A stretch of 64,000 bases of DNA from Tubiluchus corallicola (GCA_030141605.1 JAQGDQ010000071.1:127787-191786), one strand, 5' to 3'. Positions 1-29,720 are shown, numbered from the stretch's first letter. Translations and numbers: made by a program. Notes: generated by a model not told the origin, from the sequence alone.

Positions 1-273
1 CTTCCCCCAGTTTTTCTCGGAAAAACCCCGAAGTCGTCAGCCTCCTTGCGGAAATTATGACCTGTGTAGCATAGCCCACGTAAAAGTGACGCTCATTGCA
101 TAGCATAAAAACATTCCCTAATGAAGACTAGCCTATTTGAAGTCGATATTTTTTGTTTTTAATAGGAAAAGGCGGTACTGAAATATTAAATATCACATAT
201 TACTTCACACAATCATTGAGAAGATATGGCAATTTAAAAAATACTGTAATTTAAATATTGCTTCATAAAGCCT

Positions 274-300
274 GGTGTGTGTGTGTGTGTGTGCGTGTGT

Positions 301-349
<49 letters not shown>

Positions 350-370
350 CGTGCGTGTGTGTGTGTGTGT

Positions 371-403
<33 letters not shown>

Positions 404-445
404 CGTGTGCGTGTGCGTGTGCGTGTGCATGTGCGTGTGTGTGTG
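274..445 (+). repeat. (GT)n microsatellite with GC interruptions
   Basis: About 170 bases of near-perfect GT repeats interrupted by GCGT and one GCAT. It produces open frames of Cys-Val on this strand and Thr-His on the other, which are artefacts of the repeat. Confidence 0.97.
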
Positions 446-504
446 CCATCATATATTATGTTTATTACCCAATAAAATAGTATTAAAACTCCCCTCCTTC
501 CCCT

Positions 505-537
<33 letters not shown>

Positions 538-601
538 TTCCCCTTCCTACTTCCCTCTCCCGCCTTCCTCTCCCTCCCACTTTACAAAAAGCAACAATTT
601 C

Positions 602-930
602 TGCAATTTTGTAATATAAAGTAAAATTATGTAACGGAGAAGGGGCAGCGAAGGGACCATACGGTCATCTTAGTTTCGAATCTTTCAATGAAATATGACT
701 GACTATATGCAAATCTGGTTGAGTAACGATGTACAGTAGAAGCAGTGGTGTAATAATTTGAGAATGGAGATGGCAGCATTTGGTGATTTAATTCGAGCAT
801 AAACTTTGCCAGTTCAAGCTGGTAAATGTCTTGAAGTTTTAGAAGGTCGAGATTAAAATATAAATGTGTCGTGTGGTCCTTCGCTGCCCACTTCTCGTTA
901 CATAATTTTACTTTATATTACAAAATTGCA
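602..930. mobile_element. Foldback or MITE-like element with about 56-bp terminal inverted repeats
   Basis: The arm at 602-659 (starting TGCAATTTTGTAATATAAAG) is nearly the reverse complement of 874-930. The arms enclose about 215 bp with no open frame. The inner arm ends contain GGGCAGCGAAGG and its complement. No clear target-site duplication was seen, so the exact boundaries are provisional. Confidence 0.75.
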
Positions 931-1134
931 AATGACCTTTGGAGAGAAGAAGAAATGAAAGTGTGTGTGTGAAGAAGAAATTTGATATTTTACACACACA
1001 CACACACACGCACTTTACACACACACATACACACACAGATAAAACAATAAATTAATATTTATTATCAATGATGCATAATTTATATTATTACCATAAAACA
1101 AAAAATATCATCGTCTGTCATATGGGAAAAATCA

Positions 1135-1168
<34 letters not shown>

Positions 1169-1257
1169 GTCAAAATAGATATTATATTTATTTATAGTTA
1201 GTAGTAATACGGCAATGTTCGGCAAATGCCTTTACAAATGCCTTTGTAAAATTTCAG

Positions 1258-18315
<17,058 letters not shown>

Positions 18316-18639
18316 ATTGTGGTTTTTCGCCTGCTATCAATCTGCACAGGAACAATTACATGACTGGAAAACGGCGTTTCTTCTTAAATTATTGCAAAAA
18401 ATTGAAAAAAACTAACATGGTTGTACACGTGTGTGGGCAGACTGGGCCTCAGACCTCTAGCGTACTGTTCCTTTTGTAAAGTATTTATGAAAAAAAACAG
18501 ACAGTCTAGTGCAACGGAATCATTAAGTCAGAGACCTAAACTTCGATGTAGTCAAACTTCCGCCACTGTTTTGGCTGTTGATGTAATAAAGTGTTGTTTG
18601 GAATGTTTCGCTCTATCGGACCTTGTTTAAATAAAGTTT

Positions 18640-20060
18640 AAATCGTCAATTGAACTATATTAGCTTTTTATTTGATATACATAATGAAATTTATAAAATA
18701 ATTAAGTTTACAAGTTACGCATTCAACAAAATACGAGAAGGTCAACAATTGTAGGGTTTATAGGTCCAGAACTAGGGCATACCCTAACATTAACGGCGTA
18801 AATCTGAAAATCACAGCAAAGTGTATTTTGCAATGCTGAATGAATATCTAGAATTACGGATTAAATCCATTTAGTATCGCAAAAGTGTTGAATTCGATTA
18901 TGTCATATTTTGCATTGCCACCTGTGTACAGGTTCACAGGTCTGCATCCCGAGAAAGATTCAATATTATCCGCAATTAACCAAAAGCAGTACTTTGAACC
19001 AAACTTATATCGAAATTTCGTTTATAGAAAACAAAAACGAAAATTTAAAACATGCGCATAGTTATTATTACATTACAAAAACATTTCCCAAGTGATATAT
19101 ATACAAGGATTATATTAATTAGAACGATTACATGATAATTAGAATGCGAAGAAAGAAAAATAGAGGAAAAATGCAACGTAAGAGCCATTGGTAAACGTTA
19201 AGTTAATGACAACATCAAAACTAACATGAATGAAACAATTTACACAATCACTACAAAATACAAATATAATGACTACATACCGAGAACTGGCTACGGATTG
19301 GAGTGTTATAACGTAATATTTTGTCACTTCAAGCTAGCTAGAAAATAGATGCAAGATTACAACTATATATACCTTCTGAGAAAGAAGCCTATATGCAAGT
19401 GATTACACGTCTGATTGAGTACAAAACTGGTTTACATAAAGTTAAATGTAGACTATGAAAACAGATTTACTAGTTCTTGACAACAAAGTAAATCACTCTA
19501 CGCACAGACTAATACATAATTAAGTAAAATACACGTAAAACAGCTAACTTTAGTGAACTGATGCGGGTTCTTGGTTTACTAACGTGTCACGTGACAGTAA
19601 CTAGATCTTTAAAAGATTCTGCTGCAATTAGTGGGTGGTTCCTCCCTTACTTTTTACAAAATGTCTGGACTAGTAATCTTCGTGCTCCTTACACATACAA
19701 GAAATAAAGTCTTGGGAATCTGGATAATTTATCCAAAAACTGTTACGACTAAAGACAGATATTAATTTACCGTAGGACATTGCTTTATCAAGGTTTTGCT
19801 TTATGTAACTGGACCTTACACAACATACAAATGCAAAGAAATACTAACATTTCAGTGCGCATAATATTTTTTGTGTTAACTCAGTTTTGCTTTATTTTCT
19901 ATATAGGCTAGACGAACAGTTTAAAAGCCTCAGTGTGAAAACACTAAACCATGAAAACAGAATACAAAAAAAAAACAAAGAGCCCTCTTGCTTCATTTTA
20001 TTGTAGTTTTACAGGAATCGATTTCAATACATTTTACAAGCACACGTTTAAATTTAATAG
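18640..20060. other. Intergenic sequence between NDST and the methyltransferase gene
   Basis: AT-rich sequence with no open frame of recognisable family and no clear repeat. The two genes converge here. Confidence 0.5.
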
Positions 20061-20106
20061 ATTTTATTACCACATCTAGGAAACTCAATAAGCAATTGAC
20101 GCATCT

Positions 20107-21114
20107 CTATTTAAATGGCTTCTTTCTTCCTATGAAATACACTCCTGTCTCATGGCACTTTCGCTTTAAACTTTCTAAAGTTGGTTCTCTATTAACAAAA
20201 ATGGGTTCAAATGCATCTAAGAACTTTTCCACCACGAGTAATGATATTCTAATTGGGTGAAGTTTAAACGATCCCAACACACAGTTGCCTTGTTCTGGAT
20301 CTTTGTACCATCGTTCATGCCAGATTATTGTGCCATTGTCTTTCAATAATGTGTGGGCGTTGTGAAGAAACAATAGAGCATCCTGTACGTGTTCTATTAC
20401 ATTGATACTAATGAGCGTATCGAATGTACCAGGTTTAGTGAACGTTTCTGCTGGAGAGGAGACAATAGTTGTTGGGTAATTAAGAATTTTACCATTTTTG
20501 TATGTACATGTTTTTACGTGTTTCATGTACAAATCAGCCATTGGTTCAACAAGTGTGACGTGACTCACATTTACTTGTTGATTGTCTTTTAAAATGTAAT
20601 AACTTTGAGTAAATGGACCGGCGCCAATTTCTACTAAGTTACCCAGGTGTTTTGGCAGCAGTTTGTAACCATGAAAACCTTCTACATGTTCATTTGCACG
20701 GTCACCTTGAGGTCTTTCTATAGTCCATCTACCAAATTCCTTCTGCTGAGCAGCTTTCCACAGGAACGTTGGCACTTGGACTATACCCGTTTGTGGATTC
20801 ATAAAACAACTCGCCGACAAAGAAGTTTTGGGCATTTGTTTGTCATACGTTAAAGATTGCCTTAAATTAGGGCACCGGTTCAGCTTGTTGTCAGTAATCA
20901 AAAGCTTTTCACAACATTGTGCTCCAGTGTATCCAGGATGGCAAAAACAATAGTTAAAATACCAACTTCCATGATGATGACAAGCACATCTGCTGCCAAT
21001 AAACGATTTCGCGCTATTTTGCCATTGATTTTTCAAAATCACGCGGAAAACTGTTAGTAACAACAACGTGGCAGGTAACTTCAATTTTGCCGTGTTCCTC
21101 AAAAACGAATGCAT
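20107..21114 (-). CDS. Type II membrane protein with EGF-like domain and class I SAM-dependent methyltransferase domain
   Basis: Single-exon gene of 335 residues, starting at the ATG at 21114; the frame opens slightly upstream but only at non-ATG codons. Residues 13-27 form a hydrophobic membrane anchor after a short basic stretch. Residues 43-68 are an EGF-like, cysteine-rich module (CACHHHGSWY..CFCHPGYTGAQC). The rest is a Rossmann methyltransferase: motif I VEIGAGP at 161-167, the acidic end of strand 2 in LVEP at 188-191, FDTLISINVIEHVQD at 231-245 and GTIIWHERW at 261-269. The layout places the catalytic domain in the secretory lumen, so a glycan O-methyltransferase is a reasonable guess; the substrate is unknown. 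TTTATT at 20063, read as AATAAA on this strand, may be the poly(A) signal. The domain calls are secure, the role is inference. Confidence 0.85.
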   Translation of the reverse strand: MHSFLRNTAKLKLPATLLLLTVFRVILKNQWQNSAKSFIGSRCACHHHGSWYFNYCFCHPGYTGAQCCEKLLITDNKLNRCPNLRQSLTYDKQMPKTSLSASCFMNPQTGIVQVPTFLWKAAQQKEFGRWTIERPQGDRANEHVEGFHGYKLLPKHLGNLVEIGAGPFTQSYYILKDNQQVNVSHVTLVEPMADLYMKHVKTCTYKNGKILNYPTTIVSSPAETFTKPGTFDTLISINVIEHVQDALLFLHNAHTLLKDNGTIIWHERWYKDPEQGNCVLGSFKLHPIRISLLVVEKFLDAFEPIFVNREPTLESLKRKCHETGVYFIGRKKPFK

Positions 21115-21139
21115 AATTTCGTTAAAAATGAACACTGTC

Positions 21140-24070
21140 TAGTTTTGCATTCAGCTTCATTTTGGATTAAAATACGTGAAACATAACTTTGAAGATAAAT
21201 GACAAACGGGAAAACGTACGCCAATTATTCAGAAACAACTCAGTTCTCTTCTTTTCCTACTAGAATCATTAATCAAAGGATCATAAATCAAGTTTTAATT
21301 ATAAAAAGTGCACAAGTTCGACCGCAAAACCTTAAAAGGTGATTAGTTTACTTTGATTAAGCAGTGTACAACAAACTAACGTTAATGATCCATAATAGTA
21401 TCACGGTAGAAGCTAATTAGAAATGAACTGGGCAGGAACTGAATCAGACTTGAATGATTGCGTGAACTCCGGTGTGCGTTATAAGTGTTCGGCTGTAGCT
21501 TCTTCCTTACCACTGCTTCACGAGACAAGTAATAAGATTAAGAAAATAGACACTTTGTCAATAGTAAAATCACTGTAGTGGCTGCGAATGTAGCAAATGG
21601 TACTGAAAAGAGTGCAGCTTTTCTAACGTGTTGGCTATAATTGCTTCCAACTCGTCTGTGTTAAGTTTGATAAATAGTTGTGCGCTAAAAATGTACCTTT
21701 ACGGGTAAACTTAGAAAATAGTTAAATTTCAACATTTTGCTTTAAAATCTGTAGAAGACGACACCATTACCTTCCCCGACATGCACGCGATTTTACACTG
21801 CTACCTGCTAGGTCATAAAATTGTAGCTTTTTCGTACATTCACATGGTAAAGGACTCCACAATTATTTAAAAATACATTATTTCTCTTGAATCTTCACGG
21901 TATTACGTAAAATTAACCTCTTTACTTTCTATTTCTGAACATAATCATCGCATTATGCTGCGGGTTAGAAAAATGTGCGACATTTTGGGTGCTTAACTAG
22001 CTCCATGCAGCGTTGCCATGCAACAATCGCTCAAAATCACAAGATTCTAACAATGTCTTCTGAGTATAGAACTGTATTGTACAGTACTTATATGCTGTAT
22101 TGCGTTGAAATACTGTACCATCTAAACCGTTACTTGCTGTACATTTTTATTTTCTACTGTTTTTTTTTCACTTTAGTTTCCGCCTTTGTTGTTACTAAGT
22201 TCTCATAAAAATGTTTTTCGCCACACTTTCGTGCAGTCGTGAAAAAAATAATACGATTTTCAACAAACAACAATCGTAAGAAATAACTTGTGTTCTGTTC
22301 CGCTGCATGCAAAACCACTAAGTGCACGGGTTTGGCATTACTGGTTGCCGTGTTTCATAATCACACTGTTATTAAAACTTGGCTGTTTTTCAGTTAATGG
22401 TTTTGTTTTGGTTATCGGTTCAAAGACATGTGGTGTGGTGGGTTTCGGTTAACCTATTTACTACTAACACGTTCGTCATTAGGTTTTTTTTGCAGCACTC
22501 ACTAATGGTGCAGTGTAGTGAAACTAATCAAATCTTTTTTTACCATCTTCGATTGATATTTTGCTCAAAATACGTTTTTCAAATTTCATGTTTGACAAAC
22601 AGTCTTGAAGGACTAGTGGGCTAAGCTAAAGAGGGATCAGGGCCTACGGCATAATTATTACACTTTTTCATTCTATTTAAAGAATTTTCGAGTGTGTAGC
22701 TAATATACAACTGTTTTTGGAATGTTTGCTTCTATCGAAAAACTGTATTTGGATTCGTTTTTTAGTTTTAATATGAAATAGCTTTAAGGTGTGAAAGTCT
22801 ATCCAGGCTGTGCACTGATAACTTTTTGTAATCAGTCAAATAGCTGATTGGCGATGGGCAAATGGCAACATGAGAAAATTATGTAATTTACAGACCCCAC
22901 AGTAGACTATTGTGTATTATGAAAGTATCACGAAGCATATTATACGTCGACAAATGTTGGTATATTCTATAGACTCCATTAGCTGAAACAAGGGCATGTG
23001 AATGGAGTCTAAGTAACAGTTTTGCATTGCAGCACACGTCATTTATGTCCAATTAATAATAATAATTATTATTCCCATAGCAGCATCATATTACTGTGTT
23101 TATGAGATAATCTGTGTTTAGTCTGTCCTTCAAGTGGTGGACTAGGTAAAAATTTGAGCTTTGTATGCATGCATATTTCTGCATCTGTATAACTGTATTA
23201 TTATTTCCATATTATGTTTTTGAATAAAAGATTTAAAACAATAATTAATCTGTTTTAGGCAGCATTGATATAAACATTTAACACTAAATACATTAAGTCT
23301 TCATAAATTCAATTAATAATTTTTTATTCAAAACAACTAAATACATATCACTTTAAAAGAAAGTACCTAAACAAAAATTACATTAGAGTTCATGTTTTAT
23401 GTCTAAAGAAAAACTATCATTTATTTAGATGAACTTATTAAATTTGTAACTATTATGCTAAAAAATTCGTGCTTCACTAATTGAGGCCTTTTGAATATAT
23501 TATTGCACGGACAAATTTACAATTAAGTCATTTTTCAAATATAATTTAAATAAAATAGTTAACTAAGCTAGGTCTATGTTAAGCTTGTGTAGTCTTTTTA
23601 GACTGATCATGTATAAATTTTATGTCTATATACCAAGGCACACAGCTAATTTTATTGCAGTATAATTATTAAAGAAACTATAATTTCACAACTAGTTTGT
23701 ACTGGAATTGACATACGTACATATTGATATATCTATTATTACCATGGCCGGATTTTGTATGCCCCTGGGCACAGATACTATGCGGCCCATTTCTTAACCT
23801 GCCATGGATTTATGACTATATTTGAAAATACGATAACGTTGCTGTAAAACGTTAATACAAATCATTGCAATGCTATTAACGAATATTGTGATGCAATAGT
23901 TAATGTTAGCATCAAGCTCAGTCAAAATGCCAAAAACTTGGCAAAGAGAACAAAAATTTGTAGAACCGGCCCACAGAACGTCCTTATTTTGCCATGACTT
24001 TGGGTTGTTGCCGGCATTGTCAGTGATATTAGATGCCGTTTGCGAAATCAATACGCCACATTAAAAGAAT
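21140..24070. other. Intergenic region without recognised genes
   Basis: Nothing coding recognised on either strand. The part next to 21114 should contain the promoter of the methyltransferase gene, but no core element stands out. Confidence 0.45.
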
Positions 24071-24079
24071 GAAGTCCAT

Positions 24080-24600
24080 ATGCGTAAACTCAGGTTTGAC
24101 GAACATGTCCAAAATAATAACTCTTCAAAATCTAATCTTTTAAAAAAATTAAGTGCAATGAAAGGCGACAATAATCTTATTGCCACTTGTGTTGAAGGCC
24201 TAAAGATGAAAATGAGATTTCAAACTCATTTTGCTGAAAAACTTTACAACATCGTTGTCTATGATGCTAACGAAAAGCAGCTTTTAAATAAACGTTTTCA
24301 GGATAACATTGAACATACTAACAACTTTTTGTTTTCAGTGAGTGACATAGCTACAACCATTACTCACCTAAAATCTGTAAGTGCGACGGTTCTGATTGTC
24401 TCTCTCTCCTGATCATTTAACAATGGCTCACATATTTTATTTATTTATTCAACTATGTTGCTCACCAAGATATTTAGTCATAGCACAGTTCCTAACAATT
24501 TCCTTTATTCTAACAATGCACATAGTTAAAGATAAGCGAGGTAATTTGTCAGCCATATCTAACTACAGAGCCATTGCACTGACTTCTTCTCAGCAAACTA
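24080..24600 (+). mobile_element. Decayed non-LTR retrotransposon fragment
   Basis: The frame from 24080 reads like the linker between endonuclease and reverse transcriptase of LINE ORF2 (FSVSDIATTITHLKS), followed after a stop by HIVKDKRGNLSAISNYRAIA, the conserved start of the RT domain (I-K-D-x-G...NYR-I). Stops break the frame. It lies just past the 3' end of the GT49 gene, on the opposite strand. Confidence 0.75.
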
Positions 24601-24793
24601 CTAGATTTGTTAATTTTGAGTCAATCATCAAACTTGAACTTCGATTTGAATCCTTGAATGGTGGACTAGGACGTGAACTTGGACTTGAGCTAGGACCCTG
24701 AAGTTTTCCACCTCCTGGCACCATTGACTAGCTGTTGTTTGCTTGATGATTTAATGCTGGTTTTATAGTTACATATGCGATCACTTAATATCA

Positions 24794-27700
24794 TTAATTT
24801 TTAGAAAATGGTGCCATTTCGTAAACTTTGCTAAGTTTTTGTTTTGTCCTACATTTTTTAAATAAATATGTTTTATTTGCATAAAGTATTTTGGTTTCTT
24901 GCAGAAATGTGTTGTAGAGTCTTGCGTTTACAAGTGAGAGTCTGCAGTCTTTTTCCTTACATATTTTGTCCTTGCCTGCTATTCCTTCATGCACAAGAAA
25001 CGTATTGTCTAAAACATGAAAATTGTAATCCAGTAAACACATCTGAAAAGTTTGTTGAATTTTGTTAAATCCTCTTCCTCGAAATCTTTCATCGTGCATT
25101 GGCTCTTTGTTGTTTCCTGCAGTAAAAAACGTTTAGCCTGTAGCAAAGATGAAGTGTTTTGAAATAGTTGGCAATGGTACTTGATTTCTTTTACATATTT
25201 TTAGATGAGACAAGTCCTTTACTATTAGTGATATAAGTAAGAATAAAATTAAAGGAAAAACCGACACTAGAACAACATTCAGTGTGTTTTAAAAGTAAGT
25301 TAAAAATATTGAAATTACCACACTATACATACGCATAAACTGCCTTGCTTAAAAATGCGAAGGACATTTAAATAATTCTTATCTCCAGCCAAATGAACCT
25401 CGCTGCATATTTTAAAAAAATGACGTAAGCTGGTGGACAGCGTGAACGCCATGATGGTACGCCTAGCAAAACTTCTGTAGTTTACGGAGAAGTTCCGCTG
25501 TTTTAGCGCTGTGTTTAATTAGTTGTCGGATCAATTAGCAAAAAAATGCTTCCACAGCTTTAATACACAAGATTGTACCTTACTGTACAAGTACTGTACA
25601 AGTAATTCACAAGTACTGTATAATGTGTACATCATCAATTTGCAGCTTTTTGTTAACTTTCTGATTAGCATGCAATTCTGCGAAGGTATAGTAGGCTTTT
25701 GCAATTTCAGTTTTATCTTGTTAAAATAGTTATTCTCTTATATTGTCGGAGTTAGTGCTGGGTGTTATACGATCATTGGTAACTGCTTTTCATTAAATTA
25801 GTGGAATAAGTGATTTAGTAAGAGATTCCGGGTAGCTAAAGTTAAAATGCATTTTCATTGAGCCCTGTTTAATAAATACAAGTATGCAATATAACAAATA
25901 CACAGTAATTCTTCGTACCTATGTACACAGGCTCCCAGAAGGGTGGAATCCACTTTGTTTTACAGACCTCTGCAAGATCGTTTGTTACATTGATTCTTCT
26001 CCACCAGTCGTAACAAGGTATCAAATGGCACAGTCGGCACATGTTCTAAAGTAGGTGAAACTAGTTGACAAAATTTGTGATGTGATCAGAAACTGAATAA
26101 TTCGCAAACATTAATTACAGAATTAGACCTTGAAATGACATTAACCTGCTGCTTGAAGGTCATAATTTTGATTTAATGAATTGTCATTGCATAGGTCAAA
26201 GATCAGCCAATCTCCTGTCAACTAGTACCATTCAATTCGCCTCATCGATACCTTCCCGTTTATGTACTGCAAGATAGTTTTTCCCGACACTGGAAGCACT
26301 TGTTTTCCTAACCCATATATTGTACCTAGTGGGGTAGGTGGTCAATCAATCTTAGCTTATTCAATTATTCCCAAAGTTTCAAGTTAAATATCCATCACAG
26401 ACTCTAAGTGAAGTGGCACAACCAGCTAGCTAAGGGCTGCAGCAGCAGAAAGCAACCGGGTAAGTAGAACCGCGATAGTCTACAGAGTAAAATTTTGTAA
26501 AAAATCTCAGTTTAACTTTTCATCATAAGTTGTAAGTCAGCTAGGTCAACAAGTAACAAAACAACTGAGGGCATGCAGAAAGCGCGCTTAGCTCCTCCAA
26601 AGGATTAACACGCTTTTTCTTCACCGTTGAGTGCCTGCAAACAACAAAGAACACTTGTGAAGCCTCGGCAGCCTCTGCTGACCACAAGTACCGAGATCGA
26701 TTCGTGAATGATTTCAATTTAACCTGAGACCACGTTTTCGCTGACCCACATCACTTTTCCACAAATTGTACATAATCTTCAAGAAGCCCATTGAATATCA
26801 CACTAAATTAATTTTAACTTTACTTAAGTTTATAATTTATTAATGTTTTCTATTGTTATTAAATTGTTATTGTAAAAGTGTACTAACAGCACTATGGAAC
26901 TACTATTATGGAAGTACTAAATTTGAATACTATTTTCAATTTTTTCGGCATGTTATTTAAGATGCCTCTTACAGTGGTACAATCTTGGAAGACGAGAATG
27001 AAATTCTGACTTGGGCAAGTAGGATGCATGGGACGGAAAACTGTGAACTAAAAAGATCGACAGACAGTTGCACAAACAGCTTAATGAAGCTTTCTGTCAT
27101 GTCTCGTTTCGTCTCGTTTTGTTTCACCACACCTCTCCTCATCTGATCCATTTTAACCAAATATCTGTAAGAAATGCCCAAAAAGCTACAAGAAGATCTA
27201 TGATTTTCGTTTTACCTCATGAAATGGAACAGCCGCTTTGTTATTAATCAGCATGAGCAATTCTGTTTTTGTGTTTGGTACTGGTGTCCCTGGAGCTAAT
27301 TCAAATACGGGAAGCACATAAACGATATTTAATGTTGCATTTACATTAGACTTGTCAAGCATTTTGAAGAACTTTTCCATAAGTCTTGGAGTTGGTTTCA
27401 GTTCCACATCCATTAACAAAACACGTTCTGTGTAAACAGCACGACGTGCTGTATTACGACCCACATTTACAGGATACGGTCCATATTGTGACATCTCAGG
27501 ACCATCAACAGGAGGCACCGTTAAATCATAACATGTTAAATTAGATGTGTTTTTGCTGTGTGAAATTGTCGGTATTCTATTTGAAGGAAAAAACAGAGAC
27601 ACCGCAACCTTATCTAAAAACCGCCAATCACATTTGCGATACAAAAGGATTCTGTCAATTGTAAATTCGTAGCTGTTTCCTGGCACGTACAGGGCTGCAG

Positions 27701-28121
27701 ATATTGGACCATCAAATCTTTCTGCTAAGTCCAGCAAATGATGCATATATTCCCAAGAGGTTTGTGTTGCTATAGACAGGGTCCTCGTGGAGTTAAATCG
27801 CTTGTTTGGCAGAATAAAGTTGATAACTTTAGTATAAGAAAGTACATCGTGAGTAACAAAATCAGGAAACTTTGTTATAATAACATCCGTCGTATTTCCT
27901 TCTAATATAGTTAAGGGTTGAACTTGAAAAAGCCGATTTAAACGGATTTGAGATGTTGTTTTGCTTGCGTTTTCGTATTTTATAGCTTTGTGGACTTCTT
28001 CCGACACCAGTGATGTATTTGCCAATTCAAGGTAGTCTAGTAACATGTGTCTCTTCTGATAAAACAGAATAACAACACCGATCATCAATATACAGACGAA
28101 CCTACGTATCACTCGCTGCAT
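24794..28121 (-). CDS. B4GAT1-like: B4GAT1-like beta-1,4-glucuronyltransferase (GT49 family), 3 exons
   Basis: Exon 1 spans 28121-27216, exon 2 26045-25919, exon 3 25116-24794; donors GTAAAA and GTACGA, acceptors TTTAG and CTGCAG; phases 0 and 1 join cleanly to 451 residues (human B4GAT1 is 415). The ATG at 28121 is the first in frame. Residues 8-20 are a membrane anchor. GT49 signatures: PYPVNVGRNTAR, MDVELKPTPRL at the metal-binding site (238-240), VLPVFELAPGTPVPNTKTEL, the CRLCH pair that parallels CxxC of B4GAT1, WIPPFWEPVYIG, DERFRGRGFNKI and LDNTFLVHEG. B4GAT1 adds glucuronic acid to xylose in the Golgi to prime matriglycan on alpha-dystroglycan; related GT49 members have other acceptors, so the exact acceptor is open. 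The usual DxD is DVE here. The gene is divergent from the EXTL3-like gene. Confidence 0.9.
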
Positions 28122-28995
28122 GTTTCTAGTCTCCAAGATTTAATTGTAGACATACTGAGTGCTGAGGTACCCAAAGAGATTACGAGCATTTTTGTTACCA
28201 GGCTAATTCTTCACAATAGCGCAGCTCCATTAAGTTTCACTTTTACAGCATTTAGTATCGGGTAATGGTATTGATGATGGCCAAACAACGATTATCAACG
28301 GGAATTATTCACGATGTAGTTAGTCATCAAAACTAATGCGCAGAAATAGTGAGCGCTGAATGCTTTATAGATTTATGCACATATTTTCTACAAAAACAAT
28401 TTTCCCTAAATATTGAAAACTATCGCCAACAATAACTTTATTATTATTAACATGATTTATTTTCGAACACACATGTGCAGTCAAGTTACATAAGTGATTC
28501 AACTAAAAGCAATTGGTAGATTAGTAGTGAAAGTAAAATAAATTTTAAACGCTGACGACAACAACAAAACGCAAGCACGGATATTATTTACATACACGAG
28601 GACAAAGCAACTAATTTAAAAACATACCACGTATTCTAATATTTCTCTCAATTGATACCGTCATAAAAAATTAAATTTCCGGTTTACAATACATAATATT
28701 CAATCTTTTGCTAAGCTTATTGTTGCTGGCTGCCTCGAACTTAACTCGCGTCTTTTTACAATTTTTACAAGATAATACATCTAAAATATCTAAATGCATT
28801 TTCCAGGGTAACATTATTTTCTATAACAATTTTATACAAGTTGAACCCCTTTATTGAGTTAACGTCATACATCGTATGTTTGGCTATAAAGTTAATTGTC
28901 GAGTTACTACTATTTTTACATATTACATAGAATTTTAAACTGTTTATCAAAGTGCTTACTCGGCTGAACGATACCAACAACATGGGGCAAAATTA

Positions 28996-28998
28996 TTA

Positions 28999-29035
<37 letters not shown>

Positions 29036-29056
29036 TATTATTATTATTATTATTAT
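28996..29056 (+). repeat. (TTA)n microsatellite
   Basis: About 20 TTA units with a single interruption, directly before the GC-rich duplicated block. Confidence 0.95.
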
Positions 29057-29063
29057 ATATATT

Positions 29064-29357
29064 AATATTCTTGGTATATATATATATATATAAGATTCGA
29101 GGCTACAGCCCGGACGAGGGCACCATTTGTGGCGATCTATACATCAAACGAAAGGTCTCGATCTAGTGTCGTCTCATTGGGGGTTTATTTTTCGAATCGG
29201 GCCCACCGCGATAATATTCTTGGTATATATATATATATAAGATTCGAGGCTACAGCCCGGATGTGGGCACCATTTGCGGCGATCTATATATCAAACGAAA
29301 GGTCTCGATCTAGTGTCGTCTCATTGGGGGTTTATTTTTCGAATCGGGCCCACCGCG
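29064..29357 (+). repeat. Tandem duplication of about 147 bp, GC-rich
   Basis: Two copies (29064-29210 and 29211-29357) differ at a handful of bases and in TA-repeat number. Each reads TTCTTGG(TA)n, GATTCGAGGCTACAGCCCGG, and ends GAATCGGGCCCACCGCG. Short open frames here are repeat by-products. Confidence 0.95.
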
Positions 29358-29720
29358 AGGAACGGGGGGCGAAAAACCTCCAAAAATGGCCATTTTTCGG
29401 CCGTTTTTTGCAAAAGTTATACGCCTGAGATGTAGAGAACGGGAATGGGCCGAGGGTGGTGCTGGGTATGGATAGATAGCCCGTTCAGCGATGGGTGTCA
29501 TAGGCCTATTTAGAATTCGCGAGAGGGCCACGGCGCCCCGCAACGGGCGTTTTTCCGGACCCAACTCGCGATTTTTTCGAAATTCTGATTAAACAGCATG
29601 CGGAAAAAACGTTCTAGCGGCGCCTGGTGGGACTCTCGGAAGGAGATATATAGCTCTTTACAAAGAGAAAGAACGGGGCTACACGATGATGTGGGCTATA
29701 TTTTAGGGCAGTTCCACCGA
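29096..29720. other. GC-rich island between divergent glycosyltransferase genes
   Basis: About 600 bp with many CpG, GGCC and CGCG motifs inside otherwise AT-rich DNA. It includes the tandem duplication, a perfect AAAAATGGCCATTTTT palindrome near 29380 and TTCGAAATT-type motifs. It is flanked on both sides by (TTA)n tracts (28996-29056 and 29999-30105). No coding family recognised; it may be a mobile or transferred segment or a structured repeat. Confidence 0.55.

Larger units (their letters stand above)
1..1257. other. 5' flanking or intron sequence of NDST, repeat-rich
   Basis: No coding sequence recognised. It holds a long (GT)n tract, a short (CT)n(CA)n tract near 508-536, a 330-bp inverted-repeat element and AT repeats near 1135-1170. 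It is probably intron, since the first visible NDST exon (1258) starts in mid-codon after a TTTCAG acceptor. Confidence 0.6.

Noticed and set aside
205-614. Several overlapping open frames rich in Cys-Val or Thr-His
   Set aside because: They are translations of the (GT)n microsatellite, as are those at 12197-12524 in the (CA)n tract and 38402-38605 in the (AAT)n tract.
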